DNA of 64,000 nt from NCBI GenBank assembly GCA_029237695.1, contig CM055266.1:114717370-114781369 (forward strand). The letters run 5' to 3'. The notes beneath the pieces were generated by a model. The model was not told where the DNA came from. It made no database searches and was given only the letters and a program-made list of their open reading frames with translations. Within the stretch, counting starts at the first letter, position 1. Each line of letters opens with the position of its first letter. This DNA is from Conchocele bisecta. Taxonomy: Eukaryota; Mollusca; Bivalvia; Lucinida; Thyasiridae. Both the position numbers and the translations under genes were made by a program. Below are positions 11,189-21,966 of the stretch, piece after piece.

Positions 11189-13690
11189 ACAAACAAGAGT
11201 GCCGCAAGTCACAAAATACGCCCGTCGAATATGGGCCAGAAAAATGCAGAAATGTGAAGCTGTCACCAAGGCAAGAAACATTAATGAGAATTTGAAAGTC
11301 TATAGCATTATTTCTTCATCTCGTTGTGCTAAACATGTATACTAATTTAGGCAGAGATAGAAAAGTAGAGTGTAAAGTAGAAATGATAGGGAATTGGATA
11401 CAATAATGTAGAAAAAATGGCTAAGTTAAAAAGGTGATATTTTTGTTAAAAAATATTTTTTCGGCATAAAAACACCAAGGTGCACATCTTCAATATGTGT
11501 AGAAGACGTGTGTATAGTTTCAAAACGATCGACTGAACAGTTTCGGAGGAGTTGTGTACACAAACTCTGTATTGTATATAGAATTGCATAGAAAAATGTA
11601 GAAAAAATGGCTAAGTTAAAAAGGCGATATTTTTGTTAAAAGATATTTTTTCGGCATAAAAAATTCCAGGTGCACATCTTCAATATGTGTAGAAGACGTG
11701 TGTATAGTTTCAGAACGATCGACTGAACAGTTTCGGATGAGTTGTGTACACAAACTCTGTATTGTATATAGAATTGCATAGAAAAATGTAGAAAAAATGG
11801 CTAAGTTAAAAAGGCGATATTTTAGTTAAAAAATATTTTTTCGGCATAAAAAATTCAAGGTGCACATCTTCCAATATATGTAGAAGACGTGTGTATAGTT
11901 TCAGAACGATCGACTGAACGGTTTCGGAGGAGTTGTGTACACAAACTCTGTACCGTATATAGAATTGTATAGAAAAATGTAGAAAAAATGGCTAAGTTAA
12001 AAAGGTGATATTTTTGTTAAAAAATATTTTTTTCGCATAAAAACACCAAGGTGCACATCTTCAATATGTGTAGAAGACGTGTGTATAGTTTCAGAACGAT
12101 CGACTGAACAGTTTCGGAGGAGTTGTGTACACAAACTCTGTACCGTATATAGAATTGTATAGAAAAATGTAGAAAAAAAGTTAACAAGAGGGCCATGATG
12201 GCCCTAACTCGCTCACCTGACTCCATGAACACCAGAGGAGAATGTGACATTGAGTTCATGTGTTTTAAAAAAAATTGTGCTATTTTTAGACAGCGGCCAT
12301 CTTGGATTAGCGATGACCTCCGTTTTAACAACTGAAAAGGCTTCACCCATGGACCATAACTGTGAAGTTTGGCCACCATGGGCCAAGCGGTTCATGAAGA
12401 AGAATTTTGAAATCTCTAATAAAAGAACGACTTTTTGACCTTTCGGCGGCCATCTTGGATGACATGACCATCCAATTTCAACAAAAAATGTACCAGAGTG
12501 ATCGCCTCATTGATACCTTCAATTTGATATAGACATGACCATATTCGGTCAAAAATAAAATTTGACCCCAATTTGACACCACGGGTCACGCCCATTTTTG
12601 ATCCCGGGGTCACCATTTTAACAACTTTGAAAGAGCATTGTACATCGATCATTCCTACCAAGTTTCGTCGAAATCTGGCTAGCGGTTCATGAGAAGAAGA
12701 TTTTTTAAGAATTTATGCTATTTTTAGTAGACGGCGGCCATCTTGGATTAGCGATGACCTCCATTTTAACAAATCTGAAAAGGCTTCACCCATGGACCAT
12801 AACTTTTAAGTTTGGCTACCATGGGCCAAGCGGTTCATGTGAAGAAGAATTTTGAAATCTCTAATAAAAGAACGACCTTTTGATATTTCGGCGGCCATCT
12901 TGGATGATATAACAATTCGATTTCGACACAAAATGTACCAGAGTGATCGCCTCATTGATACCTTCGATTTGATATATAACATGACCATATTCGGTCAAAA
13001 ATAAAATTTGACCCCAATTTGACCCCACAGGCCACTCCCATTTTTGACCCCGGGGTCACCATTTTAACAACTTTGAAAGAGCAATGTACATCGATCATTC
13101 CTACCAAGTTTCGTCGAAATCCGGCTAGCGGTTCATGAGAAGATTTTTTAAGAATTTATGCTATTTTTAGACGGCGGCCTTCTTGGATCAGCGATGACCT
13201 CCATTTTAACAAATCTGAAAAGGCTTCACCCATGGACCATAACTTTTAAGTTTGGCTACCATGGGCCAAGCGGTTCATGTGAAGAAGAATTTTGAAATCA
13301 CTAAAAATTAAAAGAACGACCTTTTGACCTTTCGGCGGCCATCTTGGATGACATAACAATCCGATTTCGACAAAAAATGCACCAGAGTGATCGCCTCATT
13401 GATACCTTCAATTTGATATATGACATAACCATATTCAGTTAAAAATAAAATTTGACCCAATTTGACCCCACGGGCCACGCCCATTTTTGACCCCGGGGTC
13501 ACCATTTTAAAAACACCAAGGTGCACAGCTTCAATATGTGTAGAAGACGTGTGTATAGTTTCAGAACGATCGACTGAACGGTTTCGGAGGAGTTGTGTAC
13601 ACGAACTATGCGCTTTTTCTTCAGCCGCCCGCCCGCCGTGCGGTAAAACATAATACGTACCGTTTTTTAAAAACGGTCGTATAAAAACTT
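11189..13690. repeat. D-type hairpin-bounded tandem array, split by an A-type element
   Basis: Starts AACAAGAGTGCCGCAAGTC. It contains about 180-190 bp units (GGTGCACATCTTCAATATG, GTGTAGAAGACGTGTG, AACGATCGACTGAACAG, GAGTTGTGTACACAAAC). After the nested A-type element it resumes at 13509 and ends with CCCGCCCGCCGTGCGG, ATACGTACCG and the hairpin CCGTTTTTTAAAAACGG. Related ends occur at about 28020-28070 and 29000-29037. Confidence 0.75.
12183..13508. repeat. A-type element, copy 4, 3'-truncated, nested in the D array
   Basis: It has the full A-type start but lacks the AGCTCAC hairpin end. After GGGGTCACCATTTTAA the sequence changes directly to the D unit (AACACCAAGGTGCACA). The joint lies in a short A-rich string common to both. 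Confidence 0.75.
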
Positions 13691-14114
13691 TAACCAAAAA
13701 CATTAACCGGACACACGTACGTACGCCAAAGTGCCGACTATATCGCGCTTTCCGCAAGCGGGCGCAACAAAAAATCCAAGTGTGTGGGTTTGTGACCTTG
13801 ACTCTGGGCTTTAGCGGGGGGGCGGCACGAACGTGAATTTGTCACAGGGAGGTAGAGGTCCATTGGAGCAATGTGTGTGTGAAATGTGAAGCAGATCTGA
13901 GCAAGGAAATATAAGTTATAACCGATTTCTCTGATGTTATGTTTTCTAAAGAGACTAAGTATGTGACTTTGAGCTCGCTATCAGCGTGGATTTGTCACAG
14001 CATGATAGTAGAGCCTTAGAGGAATGCATGCATGAAATATTAAGAATTTTTTATGAAAGAAATAGAAGTTATAATAACATATTTCTCTGATGTTGTGTTT
14101 AGTAAAGAGACTAA
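13691..14114. repeat. C-type end and left part of a B-type array
   Basis: 13691-13772 ends in the C-type CGCGCTTTCCGCAAGCGGG hairpin. 13773-14114 holds B-type units (GTGTGGGTTTGTGACCTTG, GCATGCATGAAATATTAAG). The B unit is interrupted at 14114 by the transposon that begins at 14115 and resumes at 18637. Confidence 0.75.
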
Positions 14115-14858
14115 TAGTGGGGCTGCTATGTGCACAAATATGCTAGAATACTGCACTTTTGGAAGAGTCTGCCATTTTTTGTGTATATGTTAAAAAATAT
14201 GTGTGGAACATTTTCAGAAGGGTGGGCAAAAAAAATATCCCCCAGAATGACCTCATTTGCATAAATCCAAGATGGCCGTCGTCAGAAATGACCCCTAGAC
14301 TAAAACTTGCAGATCTCTGCATATACTTGGCAGAAACAAATATTCTTGGAGTCAATAGTTATAGTTCTTTGAGTGGGCAATCAAATGAAATTATATTCAT
14401 GACCCTCAGAGGTCAACTTGACCGGTCAATGTCAAGGTCATATACCAAAATCACTATTTTCATTTTTTTTTGTAATTTCTTTGCATATCACTGCTTCTAA
14501 ATAATATATTAAGATAATATTAGGATCTAGTATGATATTTGTATGTGTGACCAATCGATTGGGCTTAGTTGCAGGTACCTCGGAGGTCAACTTCGCGGCC
14601 CAGTGTCAAGGTCAAATACTAAAATTACAATTTCAGCCATTTAAACCAGTTTTTTTCTCTCACAAATTGTTGCTTCTATATTGCCGATTAAGGAAACATT
14701 GAGCTCTAGAGTACTATAATCAATCAATTAAAGTTTGTTTCAGGACATACCCCCTCTCCCTCCTCTTCTTTGGGTTGTCAAGTTCACGGGTCATTGTCAA
14801 TGACAAATGGTGAAACAACCAACACAATGACAATACTACAGGGCTTGCCCCTTGGTTC

Positions 14859-17042
14859 ATGGTGCTCAACCATACCCACTACGCTAGATGGGTGCCAGTG
14901 CACATACGTGACATGGTTACACTATACAAACTACATCCTGAGATAGCTGCTGAATTTGACAACAAGAACTTTACTGTCAACAAGACAGGGCGTCTGTTTT
15001 CAAACATGGCAGTTGACCAGGCACATGAACAGAACAATGTCACAATCAAGGGAGACGGTGGTGTAATCGGGCAGACCCATGATGTCGATGCTCTCAACCG
15101 TTGGTCTCTCGCTTCACCGATGGTTGCACGCGTCATCACAGACTTTGAGGGGATTATGACCACCAGCACCAGTACTGCAGAGTATGCAACAACTACAACA
15201 CACCATGAACAAACGAAGGCATTCCAAGAAAAGTTCTTGAAAGATGTCAGATCATTGGAACAAGGGATTAGTAACATGTGCAACCCCTTTGCTGATAACG
15301 GCAATGTCCTGTATCCGCATGCACATGATGGAGGTCCTTCCAGAAGCCGCAGTTCTCTGTTCACAGAAACTTCACGATGCAGGCTTGGAACACGTTTGAG
15401 TGGCATATGTCAACAATCGTCTGAAAGGCACACACCGAATCTGTATCCAAACCAATCCAGAAGAACAAGCTTCATCTCATGGCCCCTACTACTACCAGAC
15501 AAGTAAAAAACGCCGCAGGAGAAGGCACTTCAAGACACATGCTCTACTCTAGCCCAATTATATGTGTCTAGTGAAGTGCGTGTAGGGAGTCCAGATGAAT
15601 TCTTTTCCCATGAAAACCAGATACATCCGCGTCTATCTCAGAAAACGGAAATCTTCGGACGACAACAAAGAGTGACATTGTCTCGGTCCTCAAGAAGACG
15701 GCTAGCACCACTCCTATAGCAGCTACTCCTAAAGCAGATGTGCTTTTGATGGATGGGGCAGCAGTTCTCCATTACCTGCCACCGACTAAAGGCAAAACAT
15801 TCGCCGACTACATACACAGTACATTCCTACCTCACATCCGGCGTCAACTTGATAAATACCTCCGTGTGGATATTGTATTTGATGTGTATAAAGAAGACAG
15901 CTTAAAGGAAGGTGCACGAAAATCTCGTGGGAAGGGTGTGTGCATCAAAGTGTCCCTTAATACACCGTTGCCGAAAAGCTGGCCTCTCTTTCTGAACGAT
16001 CCCGACAACAAGTCTGAACTTTTCAGGCTTCTTGCTGAGGAATCATTGTCACTGTCTCTTCCCAATAAGCAGTTGATCATGAGCTTTGGAGACAGCGTGG
16101 TCTGTGTCCCAGACCGCGAGAATACACATAGTATCTGCCCATGCAACCACGAGGAAGCAGATTCGAGGCTGATGGTGCACCTGGCTGATGCAGTTGCTGA
16201 GGGATTCAAGACATTCATGCTTCGGACGGTTGATTCTGATGTAGTGGTCTTAGGCAAATCTTTGTCAGTTGTGGGTGTCTTATGGTACTGGGAAAGATCA
16301 TCGTTACCTCTCTCTACACAATATTTCGGCGGCCATCGGCACTCAGAAGTCTTTTTCCCTGCCATTTTTCCATGCATATACTGGTTGTGATACAGTATCA
16401 GCGTTCCATTCCATTGGAAAAAAGACAGCTTGGAGCACCTGGTGTTCTTTCCCTGAGGTGACTGAAGCTTTCCGTTTGCTGGTTGAAGGACCTACTGAAA
16501 TCAGTGACGAGACCATGCAGCTCATAGAACGCTTCACCGTCTTACTTTATGACCGCACAAGTGAATTAAACAGTGTCAATGAAGTTCGAAAGCACCTATT
16601 CACTGCAAAAGGCCGTACACTTCAGAACATTCCCCCAACTCTATCTGCTCTTGAACAGCACATCAAACGGGCAACACTACAAGGGTGTCATATCTGGGGT
16701 CATGCTCAAGACGTACAACTGCTGGATGTCTCACCAGATTCGTGGGGATGGACTAGCGAGTCTGGAAAATGGCAGCCACTATGGTCCTCCCTCCCAGTTG
16801 CTAGTGTGTCGTGCAGGGGTCTCATAAGATGTGGCTGCGTGAAAGGGTGCACTGGTCGGTGCAAGTGTGTTAAGGCAGGTTTGCCATGGACTGCACTATG
16901 TCTAGGATGTAAAGAGGGGTATGTCAAAACAGTGCAGCTTAGTCCAACATACATACAGTTTTGGTACATATTTGACCACTTGACACCCTGGAGCCATGTG
17001 TATTATGGAGTGCATTATTTTGCCATGCTGAAGGCTCTGTAA
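14859..17042 (+). pseudogene. Broken gene of an invertebrate repeat-encoded family (HEEADSRL, Cys-rich C-terminus)
   Basis: Three frames carry parts of one protein. 14859-15506 begins MVLNHTHYARWVPVHIRDMV and includes DQAHEQNN. 15740-16390 includes MLLMDGAAVLHYLPPTKG, a VDIVFD segment, CNHEEADSRLMVHL and TVDSDVVVLG. 16269-17042 includes FHAYTGCDTVSAF and a Cys cluster near 16815-16920 resembling a tesmin/TSO1-type CXC motif. I recognise the family as common, multicopy and unnamed in cnidarian and mollusc genomes. The scattered conserved acidic residues (DG, D..FD, EEAD, DSD) suggest a PIN-like nuclease fold, which is inference. The reading frame is broken between 15350 and 15740 and near 16260, and the N-terminal part usual for the family seems absent. 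Its place between the TIRs suggests it is the element's own protein or captured cargo. Confidence 0.65.
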
Positions 17043-17460
17043 CCACTGCTGTACATGTGCCATAGTTTTCTATGGTTGTATTGATACTGTTGTGTTGGTC
17101 CTGCTCATTGCCCCCTTAGGGTGTATTACTCTATGTTGTGTTTGTTTATACTCACGGCTCTGTAGTGTGTGCAGTGTGGCGGCTGTAGAATGTCTCACCG
17201 TGCATATTACTCTATTTGGATAATTATGAATATGCATATTGATGGTAATAATTCCATTTTATCATCGACGATTTTCTGATGGCAATTATGGTTATAGTTA
17301 CGATGTTGATAATGTGCTGCGGTCATAAAATAGAGTAATAAATCCTAAAAGGGGGCAATGAGCATGACTAACATAACGGTAACAATACAACCATAGAAAA
17401 CTACGGCACGGGTACAGTGGGGGTCACAGCCTTCAACATGGCACACAAATGCACATAACC
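17000..17460. repeat. Large palindrome at the 3' end of the broken gene
   Basis: Sequence around 17061-17120 (TAGTTTTCTATGGTTGTATT, GCTCATTGCCCCC) recurs inverted at 17345-17405. The inverted similarity continues outwards past the stop codon into the coding end (CATGCTGAAGGCTCTG against CATGTTGAAGGCTGTG). So the gene's tail is duplicated in inverse orientation around an AT-rich spacer. Confidence 0.7.
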
Positions 17461-18636
17461 AGCGGTGTACGGTCCCCAACTCCTGTGTCGCATTTCGAAT
17501 TATTTATCTAACATACTAGTAATAGTGTGTCTACTAATCACATTGTCAGAAATATATGGATAGGAATTCATATAAATGTAATTGTCAGTTTAGTATGCTG
17601 GTTCGTTATGGACATTAAAATCTATGTTTCACCGTTGCATAAGAACAGAGCTTATATTCTGTTTTGGTAATATAACACATCGTAATAGTTTGCGATTGAG
17701 ATGCATAAATTATCGGATACTATACTATCGGATGTGTTACTTAACGTTTTAAGGCGGCGACAAAACAAAGAAATAAAGTGTCCCAAATGAGCCACCATAG
17801 CTTAGACAATTAGGTCATATAGTATCCATAGTGTGGTACATATTGAAACACTGACGTGCTGTTATTCATTTCACCTTTGCAGCGAAAACATTTAACATAA
17901 TACATTTATAAACATACGTGGCCTTGTAGAAGGAGAGATATGTCAAACTCAAACAAAATAGATACAATTGCATTTGACCTTGACCTTGACGCATGAACTT
18001 GCATGCAGGTAATGAAACCAATTTCATTTGACATGTACCATGAGGGATTACCATGATATATTATAATATTGTCTCAATCCGCCAAGTAAAATCAATGATA
18101 TGCAAAATATAGCGAAAAATTGCTAAAACTAGTTATTTTTTGCATTTGACCTTGACCTTGATAGATGCACTTGACCCCTGAAGATCAGGAATTCAATACT
18201 ATTTGATTGGCCACTTAAGGGACTATCACTATACAGCCCATTATCCTCTCAATCCGCAATGTTTAGGCAGTTATATGCAAATATATTGCCAAAAATGCTG
18301 TAAATAGTGATTTTAGCGTTTGACCTTGACCTTGGAGCATTCAATTGACCTCTGAATGCCATGAAACTAGTTTTACCTGATTGGCCAGTCGAAGAACTAT
18401 GAATACTGACATCAATATTGTTATAATCGGCCAAGTCGATGCAGAGATACCCAAATTTCAGATAGTGTCTGATTTTCGATGGCGGCCATCTTGGATTTAT
18501 GCAAATGAGGTAATTCCTGAATAAATTTTGTTTGCCCACCCTTCTGATTTTTTTTTATTTGTTCTAACGAACATGTATGCAAATTTTGGCAGACTCTTCC
18601 AAAAGTGCAGTATCGTCGCACATAGCAGCCCCACTA

Positions 18637-19445
18637 TAAGTATGTGACCTGACCTTGGGATCAAGGGGGGCTGGATCGTCTTGGATTTGTCACAGCATGA
18701 TAGTACAACCTTAGAGCAATGCACGAGTGAAATATTAAGAATTTTCAACTAAAGAAATAGAAGTTATAACTTATTTCTCTGATGTTAAGTTTTGTAAAGA
18801 GACCAAGTATTTGACCTTGACCTTGGGATCAGCGGGTAGTAGAACAGGGCTCCAGATAAGGAATTAGTAATTGAGTATTGTCATTCCATCATTTCTGAAG
18901 CAATTGGGTATTTCAAAATTTTAATTGGGTAAAATAAAATCACACAACTGTTTACACATCAACAGACAGCAATTATTGAATAGTTTGCTTAAAAATAAAA
19001 ACATCTCTTGGCATTTCATTAGAATTGTCTCCTTGGAGACAATTCTAATAAAATACCGAGATGTGTTTTCATGGAAAATAAGAAAAATATGCTATATTTG
19101 TGGTCTGTTTATTGTTTTCTGCAGCATGATAAAGGTACCACAAATTTGTTATTGCTTTTTGATACTCACTACTTGAGACTGATACGCAGCTTATCTGGAG
19201 CGCTGGTAGAGCCTTACAGAAATGCATGTGTGAAATATTAAGCATTTTAGATGAAGGAAATAGAAGTGATAACATATTTCTCTGATGTTGAGTTTAGTAA
19301 AGACCTTGGGATCAACGGAGGCTGGACGGTCGTGGATTTGTCACAGCATGATAGTACAACCTTAGAGGAATGCACGAGTCAAATATTAAGAAAACAAAAG
19401 AAATAGAAGTTATAACTTATTTCTCTGAGGGGGGGTATAATTAAG
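18637..19445. repeat. Right part of the B-type array
   Basis: B-type units resume immediately after the transposon: TATGTGACCTGACCTTGGGA, GTCTTGGATTTGTCACAGC. The array is interrupted by a MITE at 18845-19205 and ends in a GGGGGGGTATAATTA tract matching the B-type terminus. Confidence 0.7.
18845..19205. mobile_element. hAT-like MITE with a nested hairpin
   Basis: Ends CAGGGCTCCAGATAAG and the inverted CTTATCTGGAGCGCTG. The CAGGG-type end is typical of hAT elements, but an 8-bp duplication is not clear. The centre (about 19020-19045) is the perfect hairpin GAATTGTCTCC/GGAGACAATTC, a variant of the palindromic MITE family, so one MITE may lie in another. Confidence 0.55.
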
Positions 19446-19655
19446 AGTACAAATTAATTCAGTGATGGCCACTGTCTCATGGTAATTCTGATTGTGTGTC
19501 AGAGAAAATGATTTGGTTGGTCGAAGAATGATATTGATATATGATATTATCCTTACTCAGTATGTGAGGAACACGAAAGTGGTGTAATCTACTGTTACTC
19601 TACAGAACTGAGTGATATACTTCAACTTTTTTTTTGGTGTAGACTGCGGGTTGGA

Positions 19656-20122
19656 GTGAGTGAATGAGTGAGTGAATAGGGTTTAACGTCCGCTTTTCTG
19701 ACATAGAGGTACAAGCCTCAGGGAGTCTACACGCAGACGGGTCAACGGGGTCGTGTCCCGTATCCACCTGTCCGAGGGGGGTAAATCCCAACTTCAGAAC
19801 TCAATATTTACAATCAAAATAAGTATTCAGTCCTGAAATTAGAACAACCTGATCTGGTGCCAGGCCCTCGCCACACCAGCATCATTTATCCCATCCCCTA
19901 AAAGTAATAGGATTAGCGCTAATCTTACTTTTATATATGGGGCATAGCCTGACTCAACACTCACATACAAGAAAGCCAAAAATGTACACGAGGGCCAAAT
20001 CCGGTATAGTGGGTTCCGGAAAGTATGAACCCAATCGTTAAGCCAGTTTAGTCGCCTTTTACGACGAGCAATGGCTACTGCAGCACTATTCTCAGGATCA
20101 GTTGATCCCACCCCGGTGCCTG
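19656..20122 (+). mobile_element. 467-bp SINE, copy 1, with 14-bp target duplication
   Basis: Flanked by GACTGCGGGTTGGA at 19642-19655 and 20123-20136. Starts GTGAGTGAATGAGTGAGTGA, then GGGTTTAACGTCCGC, a degenerate Pol III B box (GGGGTCGTGTCCC near 19748) and a body with TGGTGCCAGGCCC. The length equals that of copy 2 exactly. Retroposition is supported by the clean duplication. Confidence 0.8.
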
Positions 20123-20219
20123 GACTGCGGGTTGGAATGAAAGACAAGAAAATGAGGCCTATCGGCACACGAATGCCCCCAGTGGCAGATTGGAGAAACT
20201 GTGGCAAAGTTAATTAACC

Positions 20220-20995
20220 AAAAGTGGTAAGTATTCATAAGCACAGTTATGAAACTAAGGTCATATTAAGGGCAGCATGAATGTATGACATTTGTGCACA
20301 AGTTTGATGTATTGAAATATTAAAGTATAATCCTTCAAGGGAAAGAGAAGAACTGACAGAATTGAAAAACTTCTTAATATGTAAAAAAGTTAAGTTGTGA
20401 TGGTCAAAAGGTCAAGGTCATATTACGGGCAGCATGGATGTGTGGCATTTGTCCACATGTGTATTGATATTAAAGTAATCCATCAAGGGATATAGAAATT
20501 ATGACATAATTGAGAAACTCCAACAACTTCAAAATGTCAAGGTCAGATTAAAGGCAGCATGGATGTGTGGCATTTGTCCACACGAATGATGTATTGAACT
20601 AGTAAAGTAATTCTTCAAGGAATATAGAAGTTACAGAATTGAGAAACTCTTAATGTGTGAAAAAATTAAAAGTTCAAAGTGAAGGTCAAACGGTCAAGGT
20701 CATATTAAGGGCAGCATGGATGTGTAGCATTTGTCCACAAGTATGCCATGTTGAAATATTTAAGTAATCTTTCAAGAATATAGAAGGTACATGCATGACA
20801 GAATTGAGAAACTCCGGCGAACTTCTAAATGTCGGAAAAAGTTCAAAGTTATGAAGGTCAAAAGGTCATATTAAGGGCAGCATTGATGTGTGCCATTTGT
20901 CCACAGATATACTGTGTTGAAATGTAATCCTTCGAGGACATACTTGAGAAACTCTGGCGAACTTCTTAATGTGGCGAACTTCTTAATGTGCCGGA
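20220..20995. repeat. Tandem array of about 150-bp units
   Basis: About five units with GTCAAGGTCATATTAAGGGC, AGCATGGATGTGTGGC, ATTTGTCCACA, a run of AAAGTAATC and GAATTGAGAAACTC. Units differ by indels. TCAAGGTCA is present in most units. No open frame of note. Confidence 0.75.
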
Positions 20996-21007
20996 CACAC
21001 AGTCCGA

Positions 21008-21474
21008 GTGAGTGAGTGAATAGGGTTTAACGTCCGCTTTTCTGACATAGAGGTACAAGCCTCAGGGAGTCTACACGCAGACGGGTCAACGGGGTCGAGT
21101 CCCATATCCACCTGTCCAAGGGGGGTAAATCCCAACTTCAGAACTCAATATTTACAATCAAAATATATATTCAGTCCTGAAATTAGAACAACCTGATCTG
21201 GTGCCAGGCCCTCGCCACACCAGCATCATTTATCCCATCCCCTAAAAGTAATAGGATTAGCGCTAATCTTACTTTTATATATGGGGCATAGCCCGACTCA
21301 ACTCTCACATACAAGAAAGCCAAAAATGTACGTGAGGGCCAAATCTGGTATAGTGGGTTCCGGAAAGTATGAACCCAATCGTTAAGCCAGTTTAGTCGCC
21401 TTTTACGACAAGCAATGGCTACTGCAGCACTATTCTCAGGATCAGTTGATCCCGCCCCGGTGCCTGCACGGGGC
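21008..21474 (+). mobile_element. 467-bp SINE, copy 2, with 12-bp target duplication
   Basis: Flanked by CACACAGTCCGA at 20996-21007 and 21475-21486. It is nearly identical to copy 1 and has a better B box (GGGGTCGAGTCCC near 21092). A fragment of the 5' end of the family occurs at 31697-31760. The minus-strand translation (ENSAAVAIA, RKRRLNWLNDW) is an artefact of the SINE body. Confidence 0.85.
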
Positions 21475-21591
21475 CACACAGTCCGAACACTATACATTGT
21501 ATGCCTCCATCTCTACCAAGACAGGGGGCATAATAAGAACTTATTGAAATTTGATGTTTGGATTTGACGATCAGCAATAGAATTCACAAAC

Positions 21592-21959
21592 AAAACTAGA
21601 TTGGTCAGTAAGCGAGGCTTACGGAATACCCCCTGCGTGGGCCCAGGTACCCCTAAAATATGTAAAAATTTCCAAGTGTGTGGGCTTGTGACCTTGACTC
21701 TGGGCTTAGCGGGAGCGGCATGAACGTGAATTTGTCACAGGATGGTAGAGGTCCATTGTAGCAATGCGTGTGTGAAATGTGAAGCAGATCCGAGCAAGGA
21801 AATAGAAGTTATAACCGATTTCTCTGATGTTAAATTTTGTAAAGAGACTAAGCATGTGACCTTGACCTCGAGATCAGCGGGAATTTGTCACAGCATGATA
21901 GTAGAGCCTTAGAGGAATGCATGCATGAAATATTAAGAATTTTAGATGAAAGAAATAGA
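21592..21959. repeat. B-type array, copy 2, left part
   Basis: Begins with ACTAGATTGGTCA and GTAAGCGAGGCTTAC. Two B-type units follow before the foldback element interrupts at 21966. The right part continues at 25376. Confidence 0.8.
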
Positions 21960-21966
21960 AGTTATA

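Larger units (their letters stand above)
14115..18636. mobile_element. DNA transposon with long TIRs and TAA target duplications
   Basis: The ends are perfect inverted copies for the outermost bases (TAGTGGGGCTGCTATGTGC at the left, its complement at the right) and stay clearly related for at least 380 bp, including TGCACTTTTGGAAGAGTC, AGAAGGGTGGGC and CATTTGCATAAATCCAAG. It is flanked by TAA at 14112-14114 and 18637-18639; removing it and one TAA rebuilds an uninterrupted B-type unit. The interior carries the broken gene at 14859-17042. Superfamily is not certain: a 3-bp TAA duplication fits PIF/Harbinger-type integration, but no Harbinger transposase was seen. Confidence 0.8.
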
